A stretch of 64,000 nt of DNA from TMP-86 sp046347195 (GTDB taxonomy: Bacteria > Pseudomonadota > Gammaproteobacteria > Steroidobacterales > Steroidobacteraceae): contig JAXMGQ010000013.1 in assembly GCA_046347195.1 (NCBI GenBank), forward strand, positions 1-64,000, written 5' to 3'. A model generated the notes under the pieces. It did not search any database, had not been told where the DNA came from, and was given only the letters and a program-made list of their open reading frames with translations. The position numbers and the translations under genes are program-made. This document shows, piece after piece, positions 37,380 to 46,129 of the stretch. Every line of letters starts with the position of its first letter. Position 1 is the first letter of the stretch.

Positions 37380-38606
37380 ATGACAACGCGTCTCCTGCTC
37401 ACCGTCGCGGCGACACTATCCACCGCCGCCCTGTTGTTTTCGGCACCGGTTCTCTCGCAACAGATGCCTGCATCGGCGCCCAAGGCCCTGCGCCTGGAGC
37501 AGTCCGACTCCCTGCCCATCACCTCCATTTATTCGACGCCGGTGAAGGCGGGTGAATCCAGGCCGGGAGACCTCCTGGCCCACGAGGCATTCAGCGGCTA
37601 CACGCTACCTCCGGGCGTCACGGCCGTTCGCATCATCTATCACTCGCAGGGCGCAGAAGGCAACGACGTCGCGGCCTCCGCGGTTGTGTTGACCCCGCCC
37701 GGCAAGCCACCCCAAGGCGGATGGCCCATCATCGTCTGGGCTCACGGAACCAGCGGCGTCGCCCAACAGTGCGCGCCTTCACTGATGAAGGAGCTGTATT
37801 ACGGCGACGAAGGCCTGTTCGGGCTCGTAGCCGGCGGCTTCGCCGTGGTCGCTACCGACTACCACGGCCTCGGCACACCGGGCACTCATCAATACGTGGA
37901 CAAGATTGCCCAGGCCCGCGATGTCATCTACTCGGTCCCCGCCGCTCGCGCAGCAGTGCCAACGCTAGGTGAGAAGTGGGTCGTGGATGGCCACTCTCAA
38001 GGCGGCCTGGCAGCCTGGGGCACGGCCGAGCTCGAAGCGCAGCGGCACGATCCGGGATATCTCGGAGCGGTGTCCGTTGCCGGCGCGCTGCAACTGCATC
38101 ATCTTTTCACTCATCTCGCGGACACTCCGGGCGTCGGATTCTATCTGGCGTTCATGGCGTACGGAATTCACGCACGCTTTCCGGCATTCAAACCGACCGA
38201 GATGCTGACCCCGGCGGCGATGCGTTTCTATCCGGATGTCACGACCAAGGGATGTTGGTACTACGGCTACGCCAGATACGCGCAAGTCCTCAGCAGCTCG
38301 CTGTTGGTGCCAGGCTGGGACAAGAACCCCTGGGTACAGCGATATTTCAAGGAAAACGCGCTCGCCGAAGAGCCTGTCAATGGTCCGTTATTGGTACTTG
38401 CCGGTGAAGCCGACGTCACGGTGCCTATCGATGGCGTACGCGCGCTGGTGGCGACCGCTTGCAAGACCAGCAGTGCTGTCAGCTTTCGCTCCTACCCAGG
38501 ATTGGATCACGACCCCACGATGGCGAAATCGGTCCCGGACCAGTTGGCCTGGATAAGGGACCGGTTTGCGGGCAAGCCGGCAGAACGGAGCTGCCCCGCG
38601 AAATAG
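37380..38606 (+). CDS. Secreted alpha/beta hydrolase (secretory lipase family)
   Basis: 408-residue hydrolase with a signal peptide (LLLTVAATLSTAALLFSAPVLSQ). Oxyanion region WPIIVWAHGTSG, a VATDYHGLG block, nucleophile Ser in VVDGHSQGGLAA, Asp in LAGEADVTVP and His in YPGLDHDP. This arrangement matches the LIP-type secretory lipases. Probably periplasmic or secreted lipase/esterase. ATG 37380 follows a GAGGAAG ribosome site. Confidence 0.88.
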   Translation: MTTRLLLTVAATLSTAALLFSAPVLSQQMPASAPKALRLEQSDSLPITSIYSTPVKAGESRPGDLLAHEAFSGYTLPPGVTAVRIIYHSQGAEGNDVAASAVVLTPPGKPPQGGWPIIVWAHGTSGVAQQCAPSLMKELYYGDEGLFGLVAGGFAVVATDYHGLGTPGTHQYVDKIAQARDVIYSVPAARAAVPTLGEKWVVDGHSQGGLAAWGTAELEAQRHDPGYLGAVSVAGALQLHHLFTHLADTPGVGFYLAFMAYGIHARFPAFKPTEMLTPAAMRFYPDVTTKGCWYYGYARYAQVLSSSLLVPGWDKNPWVQRYFKENALAEEPVNGPLLVLAGEADVTVPIDGVRALVATACKTSSAVSFRSYPGLDHDPTMAKSVPDQLAWIRDRFAGKPAERSCPAK

Positions 38607-38669
38607 CAGGCTGCGTGGGGAGGACACTCAATCACTCCCTCGCAGTTCCAGCGTGTCGCGATCCCCCAG

Positions 38670-38747
38670 TCAGCTGCGGCCCCAACGCGCCGGCAGCAGC
38701 ACCAGGGCCAGCGGCAGCATCAGGACGACAAGATTCTGCGTACTCAT
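38670..38747 (-). CDS. Possible 25-residue hydrophobic peptide
   Basis: MSTQNLVVLMLPLALVLLPARWGRS, here shown in part as LVVLMLPLALVLLP flanked by polar ends: one membrane segment with a positively charged tail. It lies between the lipase and DUF3617 genes. No ribosome site is obvious. Chance remains a good explanation. Confidence 0.2.
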   Translation of the reverse strand: MSTQNLVVLMLPLALVLLPARWGRS

Positions 38748-38809
38748 GCCGCGCTACTCAGCCGTTCTGGCCGGCGGAATCGCCGGCTGCACGAACGGCC
38801 GCACTCCGC

Positions 38810-39316
38810 TCACATGGCGCTGCTGTCACACTTTGCAGCCAGCCACTTACCCTCGACCATCTGAGTCATGGGTCGGCCAGCCAGCGTCAGCGTTACCTTG
38901 GCCTCATAGGACGTGTCACCATGGAACGTCACATCTGATTCGGAAGTCACCGACGGACACGTTGTCTTGAAGTGCACGGAGTTGCCAGACTTGACGGGCG
39001 GTGCGTGCGTGCAGCCCGGTGAATCGTTCCGGACGCCCTTGAATTTCGCCGCCTCCTCAGGCGTGATGCAGATGCGCGTGACGATCTGCCCTGGCTTGCG
39101 GCCGGGCATGTTGATCATCGGCATGGCGGCCATCCGCTGGCGTTCCTCCGGCGTCATCTTCGCCATGCGCTCCTGCATCGCACTGACGCGCGCCGCTTCG
39201 GCCGGGTCCGTCGACGTGCGGCTCACCTCCCACATACCGGGTTTCATGCTCTGCGCGTGGGCCGTCCCGAACCCGAGCAGCAGCAAGGCCATCACCATCG
39301 CGCACAGATACTTCAT
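38810..39316 (-). CDS. DUF3617-domain periplasmic protein
   Basis: 168 residues: signal peptide (MKYLCAMVMALLLLGFGTAHAQ), then SMKPGMWEVSRTS, a methionine- and glutamate-rich helix (AMQERMAKMTPEERQRM), ICITPEEAAKF and two cysteine-containing strands ending WLAAKCDSS. This is the typical DUF3617 layout; the family has no known function. Downstream of a broken lipoprotein-sorting-like gene on the same strand (29 bp). Confidence 0.85.
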   Translation of the reverse strand: MKYLCAMVMALLLLGFGTAHAQSMKPGMWEVSRTSTDPAEAARVSAMQERMAKMTPEERQRMAAMPMINMPGRKPGQIVTRICITPEEAAKFKGVRNDSPGCTHAPPVKSGNSVHFKTTCPSVTSESDVTFHGDTSYEAKVTLTLAGRPMTQMVEGKWLAAKCDSSAM

Positions 39317-39345
39317 GACTGCTTCTCCATTCTTGGTATTTCCAC

Positions 39346-39639
39346 TCATGAACTCGGAGGACTGAACTTGAAACGGGCCTCATTCAGCATCGGGTTCAAC
39401 GTGGGCTGAAAGCTGGTCGTGTCCCGGCTTACCTGTCCGGGGAGTGCCTTCCACTCCTCGCGCATCCGCCGCACCAGGAAAGACTCAGCGTCGATCCACA
39501 CCGTCACCCGATGGATATTAACCTCCTTGCCGGTCGCCGCGTACACATCGTTCGCCCGTTCGACGACCTTGTGACATCGATATTTGCGCGCGATCTGGCG
39601 GTCAAGATTGAGCGGACCCGCGCGTCAACGGAGCACCGG
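39346..39639 (-). pseudogene. LolA-like/outer-membrane lipoprotein-sorting protein, C-terminal fragment
   Basis: The open stretch reads KYRCHKVVERANDVYAATG, VTVWIDAESFLVRRM, EEWKALPGQVSRDTTSFQP and ends FKFSPPSS. The pattern VTVWID-x-ES/TFLVRR is typical of the C-terminal strands of LolA-like or DUF2092 periplasmic proteins. An in-frame stop just upstream and absence of a signal peptide show that the 5' part is lost or out of frame. Confidence 0.55.
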
Positions 39640-39766
39640 ATTCGATGGAAAGGCGGTCGAGACTTACGATCGCACGAGGCGCGATTGAAACAGGTCGCGA
39701 AGGTGTGTTGCTCCCTGCTATCGACGCCGAACGCATGCGTGGCAGTCCCGGAATCGAAACAGGATT

Positions 39767-40369
39767 TCAGGGCGACTTGCCGTACTTGGGATTGTACGGC
39801 CCGAAAGGCAATCCGGCGGTCCTCTTGAAGAACATGATCTGGTTGGCCAGGCGGCTGGCCTGATGCGCGGGATCTGTCTTGGAGGCGATGGCCTGGGTGA
39901 TGGCCGCGACGACGAGGTCAGCGAGGATGCCACCGCCGCCGCCGTTGGAACCTTGCTGGGCGAGGCCGTCACCTTCCCACAGCACGAGCCCGGTGCGGGT
40001 GTCCACGAGCTTCGCATCCACCGCCACGGTGGTGGTGCTCGAGATCAGCTGATATTTGCTGCCGTATTGCTTCAACGTGCAATAAAGGATGGCGTCGGCG
40101 CCGAACACCTCGGAGGCCTTCGCCAGTGGGATCTGGTGCATCTCGCCCGCGGAAGGCAGGCCGTTTTCCTTCATGAATTGATCGACGATCTCCACCGGGA
40201 AGACGTAGTACCCCATTTCCGCCAGCGGCTGGGTCACCGTGGACAGGTAACTGTAGGTGCCACGGACATCGGTGCTCTGGTTCGACGGTGGCAGCACCAG
40301 GATCGAGCGCGGAGGGTGCGCACGGAAATTGGTGTACGGCCCGGCTGTATCGTAGTGTGACGTAATTCC
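39767..40369 (-). pseudogene. GNA1162/DUF799-family lipoprotein lacking its signal peptide
   Basis: Reads PPRSILVLPPSNQSTDVRGTYSYLSTV, QPLAEMGYYVFPVEIVDQ, FGADAILYCTLKQYG and TTVAVDAKLVDTRTGLVLWEG (each shown in short parts), the conserved core of DUF799 lipoproteins. The expected lipobox signal peptide is absent: the frame runs open upstream only to the stop of the FG-GAP gene, with no ATG or GTG and no hydrophobic stretch. A GTG at 40297 could start a shorter product. The gene seems 5'-truncated, fused behind the FG-GAP gene. Confidence 0.65.
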
Positions 40370-40399
40370 CTTAGATGATTCGATGCGCTGAGCGGATAG

Positions 40400-42808
40400 T
40401 CAGTGCGGCCGGAAGCCGTCCACCCTCCAGACCGACGAGATCCACAGACCGAGGCCGTTCTCCGCAGCGGGGTCGAACAGGATGCCCGTGGGTCCATAGT
40501 AGCCATTGTCGGTGCTCTTCCAGCCGATGCTGCCGTCGGTGCGGACCTGCATCGCGCGGTAGCCGCTGACGATCCACAGTTCGCCGGGCTCCCCGAGACG
40601 GATGGCATCGATGCGGCTGGTCGAGATCATCCGGCTGGATATCGCCGTGAGCGTGGATCCCGTCAGCTTCAGCACCGTGGCATTGCCATCGCTCGTGCCG
40701 ATCAGGATCAGCTTGCCCTTGCCGGGAATGGCCTGGGCCGCCGTGATGAGGTCCAGGTACGATGCGACGACGCGAACACGCGAGCCGGCCACGCGGACGA
40801 TGTCGATTGCGCCTTCATCCTCGCTGCTGCCGGCGAAGCCGCGGGGCGCCGTGGACAGCACCATCAGCAGTTCAGCGCCGCTGGCGTCACGGCCAAGGGA
40901 CTGGATGTCGGCGGTTATCATCGCGCCGAAGGAGTCATCATGGGATGGCAAGGTCAGCCGCCATTTCTCCGCACCGCTGGTCAGGTCGAGACCCACCAGT
41001 CGGGTCTGATCGAGCTGCAGAGTCGGATCGTATTCCCTGAAGGCAACGGCCGCGTAGGCGCGGCCGCGCCGGTCGGCATCGGCCAGTCCCATCGCCGTGA
41101 AGGCGGGGTAGGCGCCGGGCATGCCATAGCCCTGCCAGGTAGTCGACTTCTGCACGATCCTGCGAGCCGGCGTCGCACCGTAAACGTCCACCGCGCCATC
41201 GTAGAAATGCGTCGCTGACACGACGATGTCGTCCAGCCCATCGCCGTCGACGTCGGCGACCTTGAGTGCGTAGTCGTTGCCCCAGCCCTGGAATTGCGGA
41301 ACATCCTGGATGGCGAAGACCTTGCCGGTCCGCTCGTCGAGCGCGATCACCGAACCGGAATCGTAGGTATTGTCGGTGGTCCGGGATGCGAACACGACCT
41401 GGCGGGAAGCATCGCCCAGCAAGCGGCCCACGGCGGGCGCCGTGAAGTAGGGATCGATGTCGCGGCTGGTGTTCTTCACGGTCCTCGTCGCCACGTCCGC
41501 GAGCACGAAGCGCTGCGGCCCGCTGCTGCCGGCATCGGCGCCCCACAGCAGGTCGGGCTTGCCATCGTGGTCGACATCGCCCACCGCGATCTGGGTCACT
41601 CCCCATTCGGGGTTGGTGATGTCGTACTGGGCGATGCCGGTGGCGGCATCGACGACATGCACCGAGCCCCATTGCCCATCGCCGATCAACAACTGCTCGG
41701 GTGAGCCGGCTGCAATTCCGTGGGCAACCTCGAGCGATTGGATGTTGATGGGTGTCGCGACCTGCCACTGGCGCGCGCCGCTGACCGTGTCGATGCCATC
41801 CACCCGTCCCCATCCCTCGGACACTACCAGCAGGCGCGAGTGCGGTGCACTCCCCCGCGCCAGCACCAGCTTCGCCGCTTCCGGCTGGTCGGCTGGGTCC
41901 ACGCGCAACTGGCTTTCGTGGGTCGCGCCGTCATAGATCGTGACCGAGCCGGGACCATCGGCCGTGCCCGGCATGACGTATTGCGCCACCGCGATTTCCA
42001 GCGCCGGATCGTCGTCCATCTGTCCGACGATCATGTCGTTGTAGGAGAACATGGGCGCCGGCAGGCTCCACAGCTGCCGGCCACGCTCGTCGAACACGGC
42101 GGCCTGCACCGAGCTTCCGAGCAGGTACTGAGTGTGGCCGCGATGATCGAAATCTCCGATGGCGCAGAAGGTGACGTCCTGTATCGGGAACTGCCGCGTC
42201 CTCGCCGGCTTCAACCGCTTGGTTTGCGCCGCATAGAACCGGATCGACCCATCCAGCCCGCAGACGGCGAGTTCATCCGCATCGCGGGTTGCGCCCGGAA
42301 GCAACAGCAGCTTTGCGATGCCGCCTGGCTGGCGTTCGCTGGCGAACACCTCGTCGAACGAATGCCTCGCCGGGTCGTACACGAGGGCGTACCAATGGTC
42401 GTTCGAAGGACCCGGAAAGGTATCGGTGGGAATCTGCACGTGAGTGGTCGAGGCGAAGATCTCGGTGCGACCGCGATTGTCATAGAGTTCCAGCCCGGAG
42501 CAGCCCAGGCACTGGCCCCAGGCGGAAAAGCTCGCGGCGGCGGGATGGCCAGAGGGAGCTGGCGGCAGCCCGGGTGCAACGAGTGGCTCGTTGATCACGG
42601 TCCGATTCCGGGACCGGGCGTTGCCGGGCGCGGCGGAATGATTGATCCGATCCCCCTTCCCTGACCTGATCACCTGTCCGCGATCATCCACCACGATTTG
42701 TGATTCACGTTGCTCCTTGCCTGGAGCAGGCGGAGGATTGGCGAACACGGGTAAAAGGAGGATGCAGCAGAGGAATGCCGCGAGGGGCTTGATGCAGGGA
42801 GATGTCAT
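40400..42808 (-). CDS. Secreted FG-GAP/VCBS beta-propeller protein
   Basis: 802-residue exported protein: signal peptide (FLCCILLLPVFANPP), a low-complexity proline-rich linker, then repeated FG-GAP-like blades with DxDxDG calcium loops such as IAVGDVDHDGKPDLLWG and VADVDGDGLDDIVV, and many six-to-eight-strand repeat units (IYDGATHESQL, VIALDERTGKVFAI). Such propellers bind partners or polysaccharide at the cell surface. Cysteines in GQCLGCSGLELYDN may form a disulfide. Function unknown. ATG 42808 fits the signal peptide. Confidence 0.8.
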   Translation of the reverse strand: MTSPCIKPLAAFLCCILLLPVFANPPPAPGKEQRESQIVVDDRGQVIRSGKGDRINHSAAPGNARSRNRTVINEPLVAPGLPPAPSGHPAAASFSAWGQCLGCSGLELYDNRGRTEIFASTTHVQIPTDTFPGPSNDHWYALVYDPARHSFDEVFASERQPGGIAKLLLLPGATRDADELAVCGLDGSIRFYAAQTKRLKPARTRQFPIQDVTFCAIGDFDHRGHTQYLLGSSVQAAVFDERGRQLWSLPAPMFSYNDMIVGQMDDDPALEIAVAQYVMPGTADGPGSVTIYDGATHESQLRVDPADQPEAAKLVLARGSAPHSRLLVVSEGWGRVDGIDTVSGARQWQVATPINIQSLEVAHGIAAGSPEQLLIGDGQWGSVHVVDAATGIAQYDITNPEWGVTQIAVGDVDHDGKPDLLWGADAGSSGPQRFVLADVATRTVKNTSRDIDPYFTAPAVGRLLGDASRQVVFASRTTDNTYDSGSVIALDERTGKVFAIQDVPQFQGWGNDYALKVADVDGDGLDDIVVSATHFYDGAVDVYGATPARRIVQKSTTWQGYGMPGAYPAFTAMGLADADRRGRAYAAVAFREYDPTLQLDQTRLVGLDLTSGAEKWRLTLPSHDDSFGAMITADIQSLGRDASGAELLMVLSTAPRGFAGSSEDEGAIDIVRVAGSRVRVVASYLDLITAAQAIPGKGKLILIGTSDGNATVLKLTGSTLTAISSRMISTSRIDAIRLGEPGELWIVSGYRAMQVRTDGSIGWKSTDNGYYGPTGILFDPAAENGLGLWISSVWRVDGFRPH

Positions 42809-42990
42809 GGCTTGTCTCTTCCGTAAGTTCCACGTGCCAAAGATCAGATCCAGTACAGCATAGCAAGTCCAAGCATTTCCCAGCCATCTGATCTGGCCGG
42901 CCACGAAATATGTGAACCTCGCGACTTTCCTCGCCCGACCGAACCCCACTGGCAGGGCGACCGAGCAGCAGCCTGGCGCCAGCCTCGGGA

Positions 42991-44145
42991 TCAGCCAGGC
43001 TGGCCGTCGGCGCGCGATCGCGTCAGGATCGGCCAGTAGCGCACGGCGTAAAGCAGGAAGGCCAGCGACCACAGCGCGCCCGACCACAGGACGCTGGCCA
43101 CGTAGTACTGCGGCACCACCAACGGACCGAGCACGCGCACCACGGCCGCGGCCGCGACCAGCGCGAAGCACGCGGTCTCGAAGCCGTCGGCCCTGAGCGG
43201 ACGCCCGGTGTGGCCGCGCGCCGTTCGCACCATCATGCCGATCGTCAGGCCGCCGATCGCACCCAGGGTGAGCGCGTGCACCGCCAGCGGCCGCGCGACC
43301 CAGCCTGCCTCGGTTGCGGCGCGCAGCAGCAGGTGAATGGGGATCCAGGCGTAGGCGAGATGCAGCACCCACAACAGCGGTGTGTGCAACGTCCTGCGCG
43401 TGTCCCACAACGCGAGACGCCAGGCATGCACGCCGGCCAGCGCCACTGCCAGCACGATCAGCGGCAAGCCATGGACGCGCAGCAGGTCGGCGACCAGCAG
43501 CAGCAGCACGCCGCCCAGTGCCGCGCGCTCGACGTACAGGTTGCGACGCGCGCGCGCGCCCGGCACCCCGTTGTTGGTGAACATCGGCACGACGCGGCCC
43601 GTCATCACCGACATGATGAACAGGATCACGTCCAGCCCGAGCTGCAGGCCCGCCCAGGCCGGCAGCGCGATCACGCCGCGCTCGGCCAGATGAATGCATG
43701 CCAGCGCCAGCGCCAGCAGCAGCAGCAGGCCGACGAAGAAGTAATTGCGCCGGTTACGCGCACGCCACAGCGGTACGCCGATCCCCGCGGCCACGCCGAG
43801 CGGGAAGGCGACGTTGACCACGGCCGCTGCAGTGCTCCATGGCGTGAGCACCAGCACGCGCCCGGCCAGCCAGAGCGCGGCCAGCGCCGCGAGCAACGGG
43901 CCGGTCGGCGTCGGCCTGCCCGTCCAGTTGCGTACCGCCGTGAACAGGAACCCCGTGACGACCGCCAGCGTATAGCCGAACAGCATCTCGTGCGCATGCC
44001 ACGTCGGCCCCGCCAGGTACGCATGCGGCAGCCACCCGGCGAACTGCAGCGCCCACAGCGCTGCCGAGCAGGCGCTGAACAGCGCGGCCAGCAGGTAGAA
44101 CGGGCGGAAGCCCAGCTGCCACAGGGCGTGGCCGCCCGTGTTCAT
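42991..44145 (-). CDS. nnrS: NnrS-family membrane protein (intact)
   Basis: 384-residue protein with about 12 transmembrane helices. NnrS motifs: LGFRPFYLLAALFSA, TWHAHEMLFGYTLAVVTGF with the conserved His pair, RNWTGRPTPTG, and VHALTLGAIGGLTIGMMVR. NnrS proteins bind haem and copper and protect against nitric oxide stress. Its start overlaps the DUF2249 gene end by four bases, forming an operon preceded by an NsrR-like box and the nsrR gene. Confidence 0.9.
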   Translation of the reverse strand: MNTGGHALWQLGFRPFYLLAALFSACSAALWALQFAGWLPHAYLAGPTWHAHEMLFGYTLAVVTGFLFTAVRNWTGRPTPTGPLLAALAALWLAGRVLVLTPWSTAAAVVNVAFPLGVAAGIGVPLWRARNRRNYFFVGLLLLLALALACIHLAERGVIALPAWAGLQLGLDVILFIMSVMTGRVVPMFTNNGVPGARARRNLYVERAALGGVLLLLVADLLRVHGLPLIVLAVALAGVHAWRLALWDTRRTLHTPLLWVLHLAYAWIPIHLLLRAATEAGWVARPLAVHALTLGAIGGLTIGMMVRTARGHTGRPLRADGFETACFALVAAAAVVRVLGPLVVPQYYVASVLWSGALWSLAFLLYAVRYWPILTRSRADGQPG

Positions 44146-44420
44146 CCCCCGCAGCTACCGCAGCAGTTGCCTTTCGTCCTGCCGATGCGCACGCGCCAGG
44201 TAGCCGGACCCTGCTCGAGGTAATCCCAGCTGAACTGCCCGTGGTAATTGGACTGGAACTGCTGTCGCAGCGGCCGCGGGTCGTGATCGTTGACCAGCTG
44301 CAGCGCGCCCCCGGCCGGGAGCGAAGCGAAGGTCGAGAAGATCAGTGCGTGGCGCTCGTGCGGCACGATGGTGCGCACGTCGATCGTGGCGTGAAAGGGC
44401 TCGGTCATGCGGATCTCCAT
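44142..44420 (-). CDS. DUF2249 protein of NO-response operon
   Basis: 92-residue soluble protein. It has TIDVRTIVPHERHALIFSTF and LQLVNDHDPRPLRQQF, the conserved DUF2249 core seen in proteins accompanying denitrification and NO-response genes. The unusual C-terminus KGNCCGSCGG holds three cysteines that could bind metal. It lies between nsrR and nnrS with an ATGA overlap to nnrS; an NsrR-like box is 15-37 bp upstream of its start. Confidence 0.85.
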   Translation of the reverse strand: MEIRMTEPFHATIDVRTIVPHERHALIFSTFASLPAGGALQLVNDHDPRPLRQQFQSNYHGQFSWDYLEQGPATWRVRIGRTKGNCCGSCGG

Positions 44421-44434
44421 ACGGGTGGCATTTG

Positions 44435-44457
44435 AAGATGTAAATTCTATATATCTT
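44435..44457. promoter_or_regulatory. NsrR-like operator before DUF2249-nnrS
   Basis: AAGATGTAAATTCTATATATCTT split as AAGATGTAAAT, T, CTATATATCTT: an imperfect 11+1+11 inverted repeat (8 of 11 pairs) matching the known NsrR box pattern. It sits at the end of nsrR, directly before the DUF2249 start. Confidence 0.65.
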
Positions 44458-44942
44458 TACCGGCTGGCGGCAAGTGGTCGCCGCGCGGGACGCCGGCTGC
44501 GCTGCAGGCGCAGCAGCGGCACGACGGCCGGCGGCGGGCGCGTGTTCAGCAGGTCGCGCAGCGTATAGCCGTCGAGGTGCTGCAGGAAGGCACGCTGCGC
44601 ATCGCGCAGCACGCCCTGCAGCCGGCAGGAGGGCAACAGCCGGCAGTCGCTGTGCCGGGCCGCGTCCAGGCAGTCCGCCGGGGCCAGCGTTTCCTCCGTG
44701 GCGCGCACCACGGCGCCGACGCGAATCTCTTCTGCCGGGCCCGCGAGGCGCATGCCGCCGCCCTTGCCGCGCAGCGTCTCGACGTAGCCCAGCCGGGCGA
44801 GCTGGTGCACGACCTTCATCAGGTGATTCTCCGAGATCGCGTGGCCCGCGGCGATCTCACTGATCGTGCACAACTGGCCCTGGCGGTAGGCGAGGTGCAT
44901 CAGCACGCGCAGGGAGTAGTCGGTGAAGCGGGTGAGTTGCAT
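44457..44942 (-). CDS. nsrR: NsrR-type Rrf2 nitric-oxide-sensing repressor
   Basis: 161-residue Rrf2-family regulator. Winged helix at residues 1-75 (LTRFTDYSLRVLMHLA, TISEIAAGHAISENHLMKVVHQLARLG, GKGGGMRLA). The three Fe-S cysteines lie in ADCLDAARHSDCRLLPSC, matching the NsrR spacing. NsrR loses its cluster with NO and releases NO-defence genes. An NsrR-like box lies 46 bp upstream of its own start and another between it and its neighbour, so autoregulation is likely. Confidence 0.87.
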   Translation of the reverse strand: MQLTRFTDYSLRVLMHLAYRQGQLCTISEIAAGHAISENHLMKVVHQLARLGYVETLRGKGGGMRLAGPAEEIRVGAVVRATEETLAPADCLDAARHSDCRLLPSCRLQGVLRDAQRAFLQHLDGYTLRDLLNTRPPPAVVPLLRLQRSRRPARRPLAASR

Positions 44943-44987
44943 GGCGGTGGCGGCGTGGCGCTTCGAATTGCCGAAGCATCATAGCAA

Positions 44988-45008
44988 AGATGCATGCAGA
45001 ATACATCT
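44988..45008. promoter_or_regulatory. NsrR-like operator upstream of nsrR
   Basis: AGATGCATGC, A, GAATACATCT: 8 of 10 pairs of an inverted repeat, an excellent fit to the NsrR consensus. Located 46-66 bp before the nsrR start, in the divergent region facing the hypothetical periplasmic protein gene end. Confidence 0.75.
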
Positions 45009-45053
45009 CATTGAACCCCGGCCGGCGACTTGCCGTTCGCCGGCCGACTCGCT

Positions 45054-45878
45054 TCAGCGCAGCGGGGTCCCTTTGAGCAGCGCGTCGGCGCGCGCAGGAT
45101 CCCCGCTGATGCGCACGACCACTTGTCCAGGAGCATGCGCAACCGGTGGCAATACGACCACCAGATCCGCCTGCGGATTGCCGTCCTTGTCCTGGTAATC
45201 CTGGCGATAGCCCTTGCCGACGGCAGATCCCATCGGCTTGAACGCACCACTCATCGTGACGTCGGTCTCGCCGTAGATCATCGTGAATTGCGCGGTTTCG
45301 TCGCGAGACACCTCGGTGCCGATCGCGCTCATCTCCGCCTCGGCCGCGCTGTCGGTCATCAGCGCCTCGCGCTCCGCCGCCAGCTTGTCGCTTTCCTCCG
45401 AGATGGCCCCGAGCGCGGTGTAGTTCTTCTGATTGGTGGCCGCCTCGACTCGCCTGGCCAGATCTGCCTGCCGGCGATCCAGATCGGCGAGTTTCGCCTC
45501 CTTGGCCTTGTTGCGCGCATCGGCCCGGGCCCTCACGGCCTGCGTCTTCTTCAGCGCGGCGGCGCCACGCGCCTGCATCTCCGCCTGGCTCCGGTTGAAT
45601 GTTCGTGAGAACGACCAGCGGGTGAAATCGTACGTGGGGCTGGCGCAGATGAAGGTGACGACCGGCTCGGTGCGCGAGTCGGTCGCGGTCCATCCGGCAG
45701 GCGCCTGCGGCGCCATGCGCCGGAACAGGGCAAAGCCATCGGCATAGGCCTTCGCCTCGGCGGCAGTGGGCGGCCGCTTGGGTCCGTCGCAATCGGCGGT
45801 GGCCACTTGCGCGGCGGAGAGCATCGCGACGCTCGATATCGTCAGCGCCAGAATCCGGGACGAAGCTCGCCATCTCAT
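45054..45878 (-). CDS. Hypothetical periplasmic protein with coiled coil
   Basis: 274 residues. Signal peptide (ILALTISSVAMLSAAQVATA), an N-terminal part with a Cys pair (ADCDGPKR, FICASPTYD), a charged alanine-rich helix predicted to form a coiled coil (about 100-165: ARADARNKAKEAKLADLDRRQADLA), and a C-terminal beta-rich part with VVVLPPVAH. No family recognised. It is divergent from the repeat-bearing region before the carboxylesterase. Confidence 0.65.
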   Translation of the reverse strand: MRWRASSRILALTISSVAMLSAAQVATADCDGPKRPPTAAEAKAYADGFALFRRMAPQAPAGWTATDSRTEPVVTFICASPTYDFTRWSFSRTFNRSQAEMQARGAAALKKTQAVRARADARNKAKEAKLADLDRRQADLARRVEAATNQKNYTALGAISEESDKLAAEREALMTDSAAEAEMSAIGTEVSRDETAQFTMIYGETDVTMSGAFKPMGSAVGKGYRQDYQDKDGNPQADLVVVLPPVAHAPGQVVVRISGDPARADALLKGTPLR

Positions 45879-45936
45879 GGGACACCTCGATTCGTGGACC
45901 TTCGACCGGCCACTGAGCGCCATCATACCAGCGACG

Positions 45937-45997
45937 GCCCCTGCCCGAGCGATTCATCGGTCAGCCCAAACGCCCCTCACTTTCGAATTCGAAGCAG
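45937..45997. repeat. Dispersed intergenic repeat, copy A
   Basis: About 60 bp beginning CCCCTGCCCGAGCGATTCAT and including CAGCCCAAACGCCCCTCAC and GAATTC. A second copy with about 80 percent identity is at 59998-60058. Both lie in intergenic DNA before a plus-strand gene. Confidence 0.65.
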
Positions 45998-46129
45998 CCT
46001 GGACGCTGAGGAGACCCGCAGAAAATGTCCGGCATCGAGCGGAACAGTGTACGAAGCGGGTCGGCTCCATGGCAGCAGCTCGCTGCGATGCTGTAGCATC
46101 GCCCAATTCACCTGCGAAGGATCCTCGAC

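Noticed and set aside
42809..43699. 5' extension of the FG-GAP gene to 1,099 codons
   Set aside because: The extension is antisense-like sequence over the nnrS gene; a signal peptide starts at 42,808.
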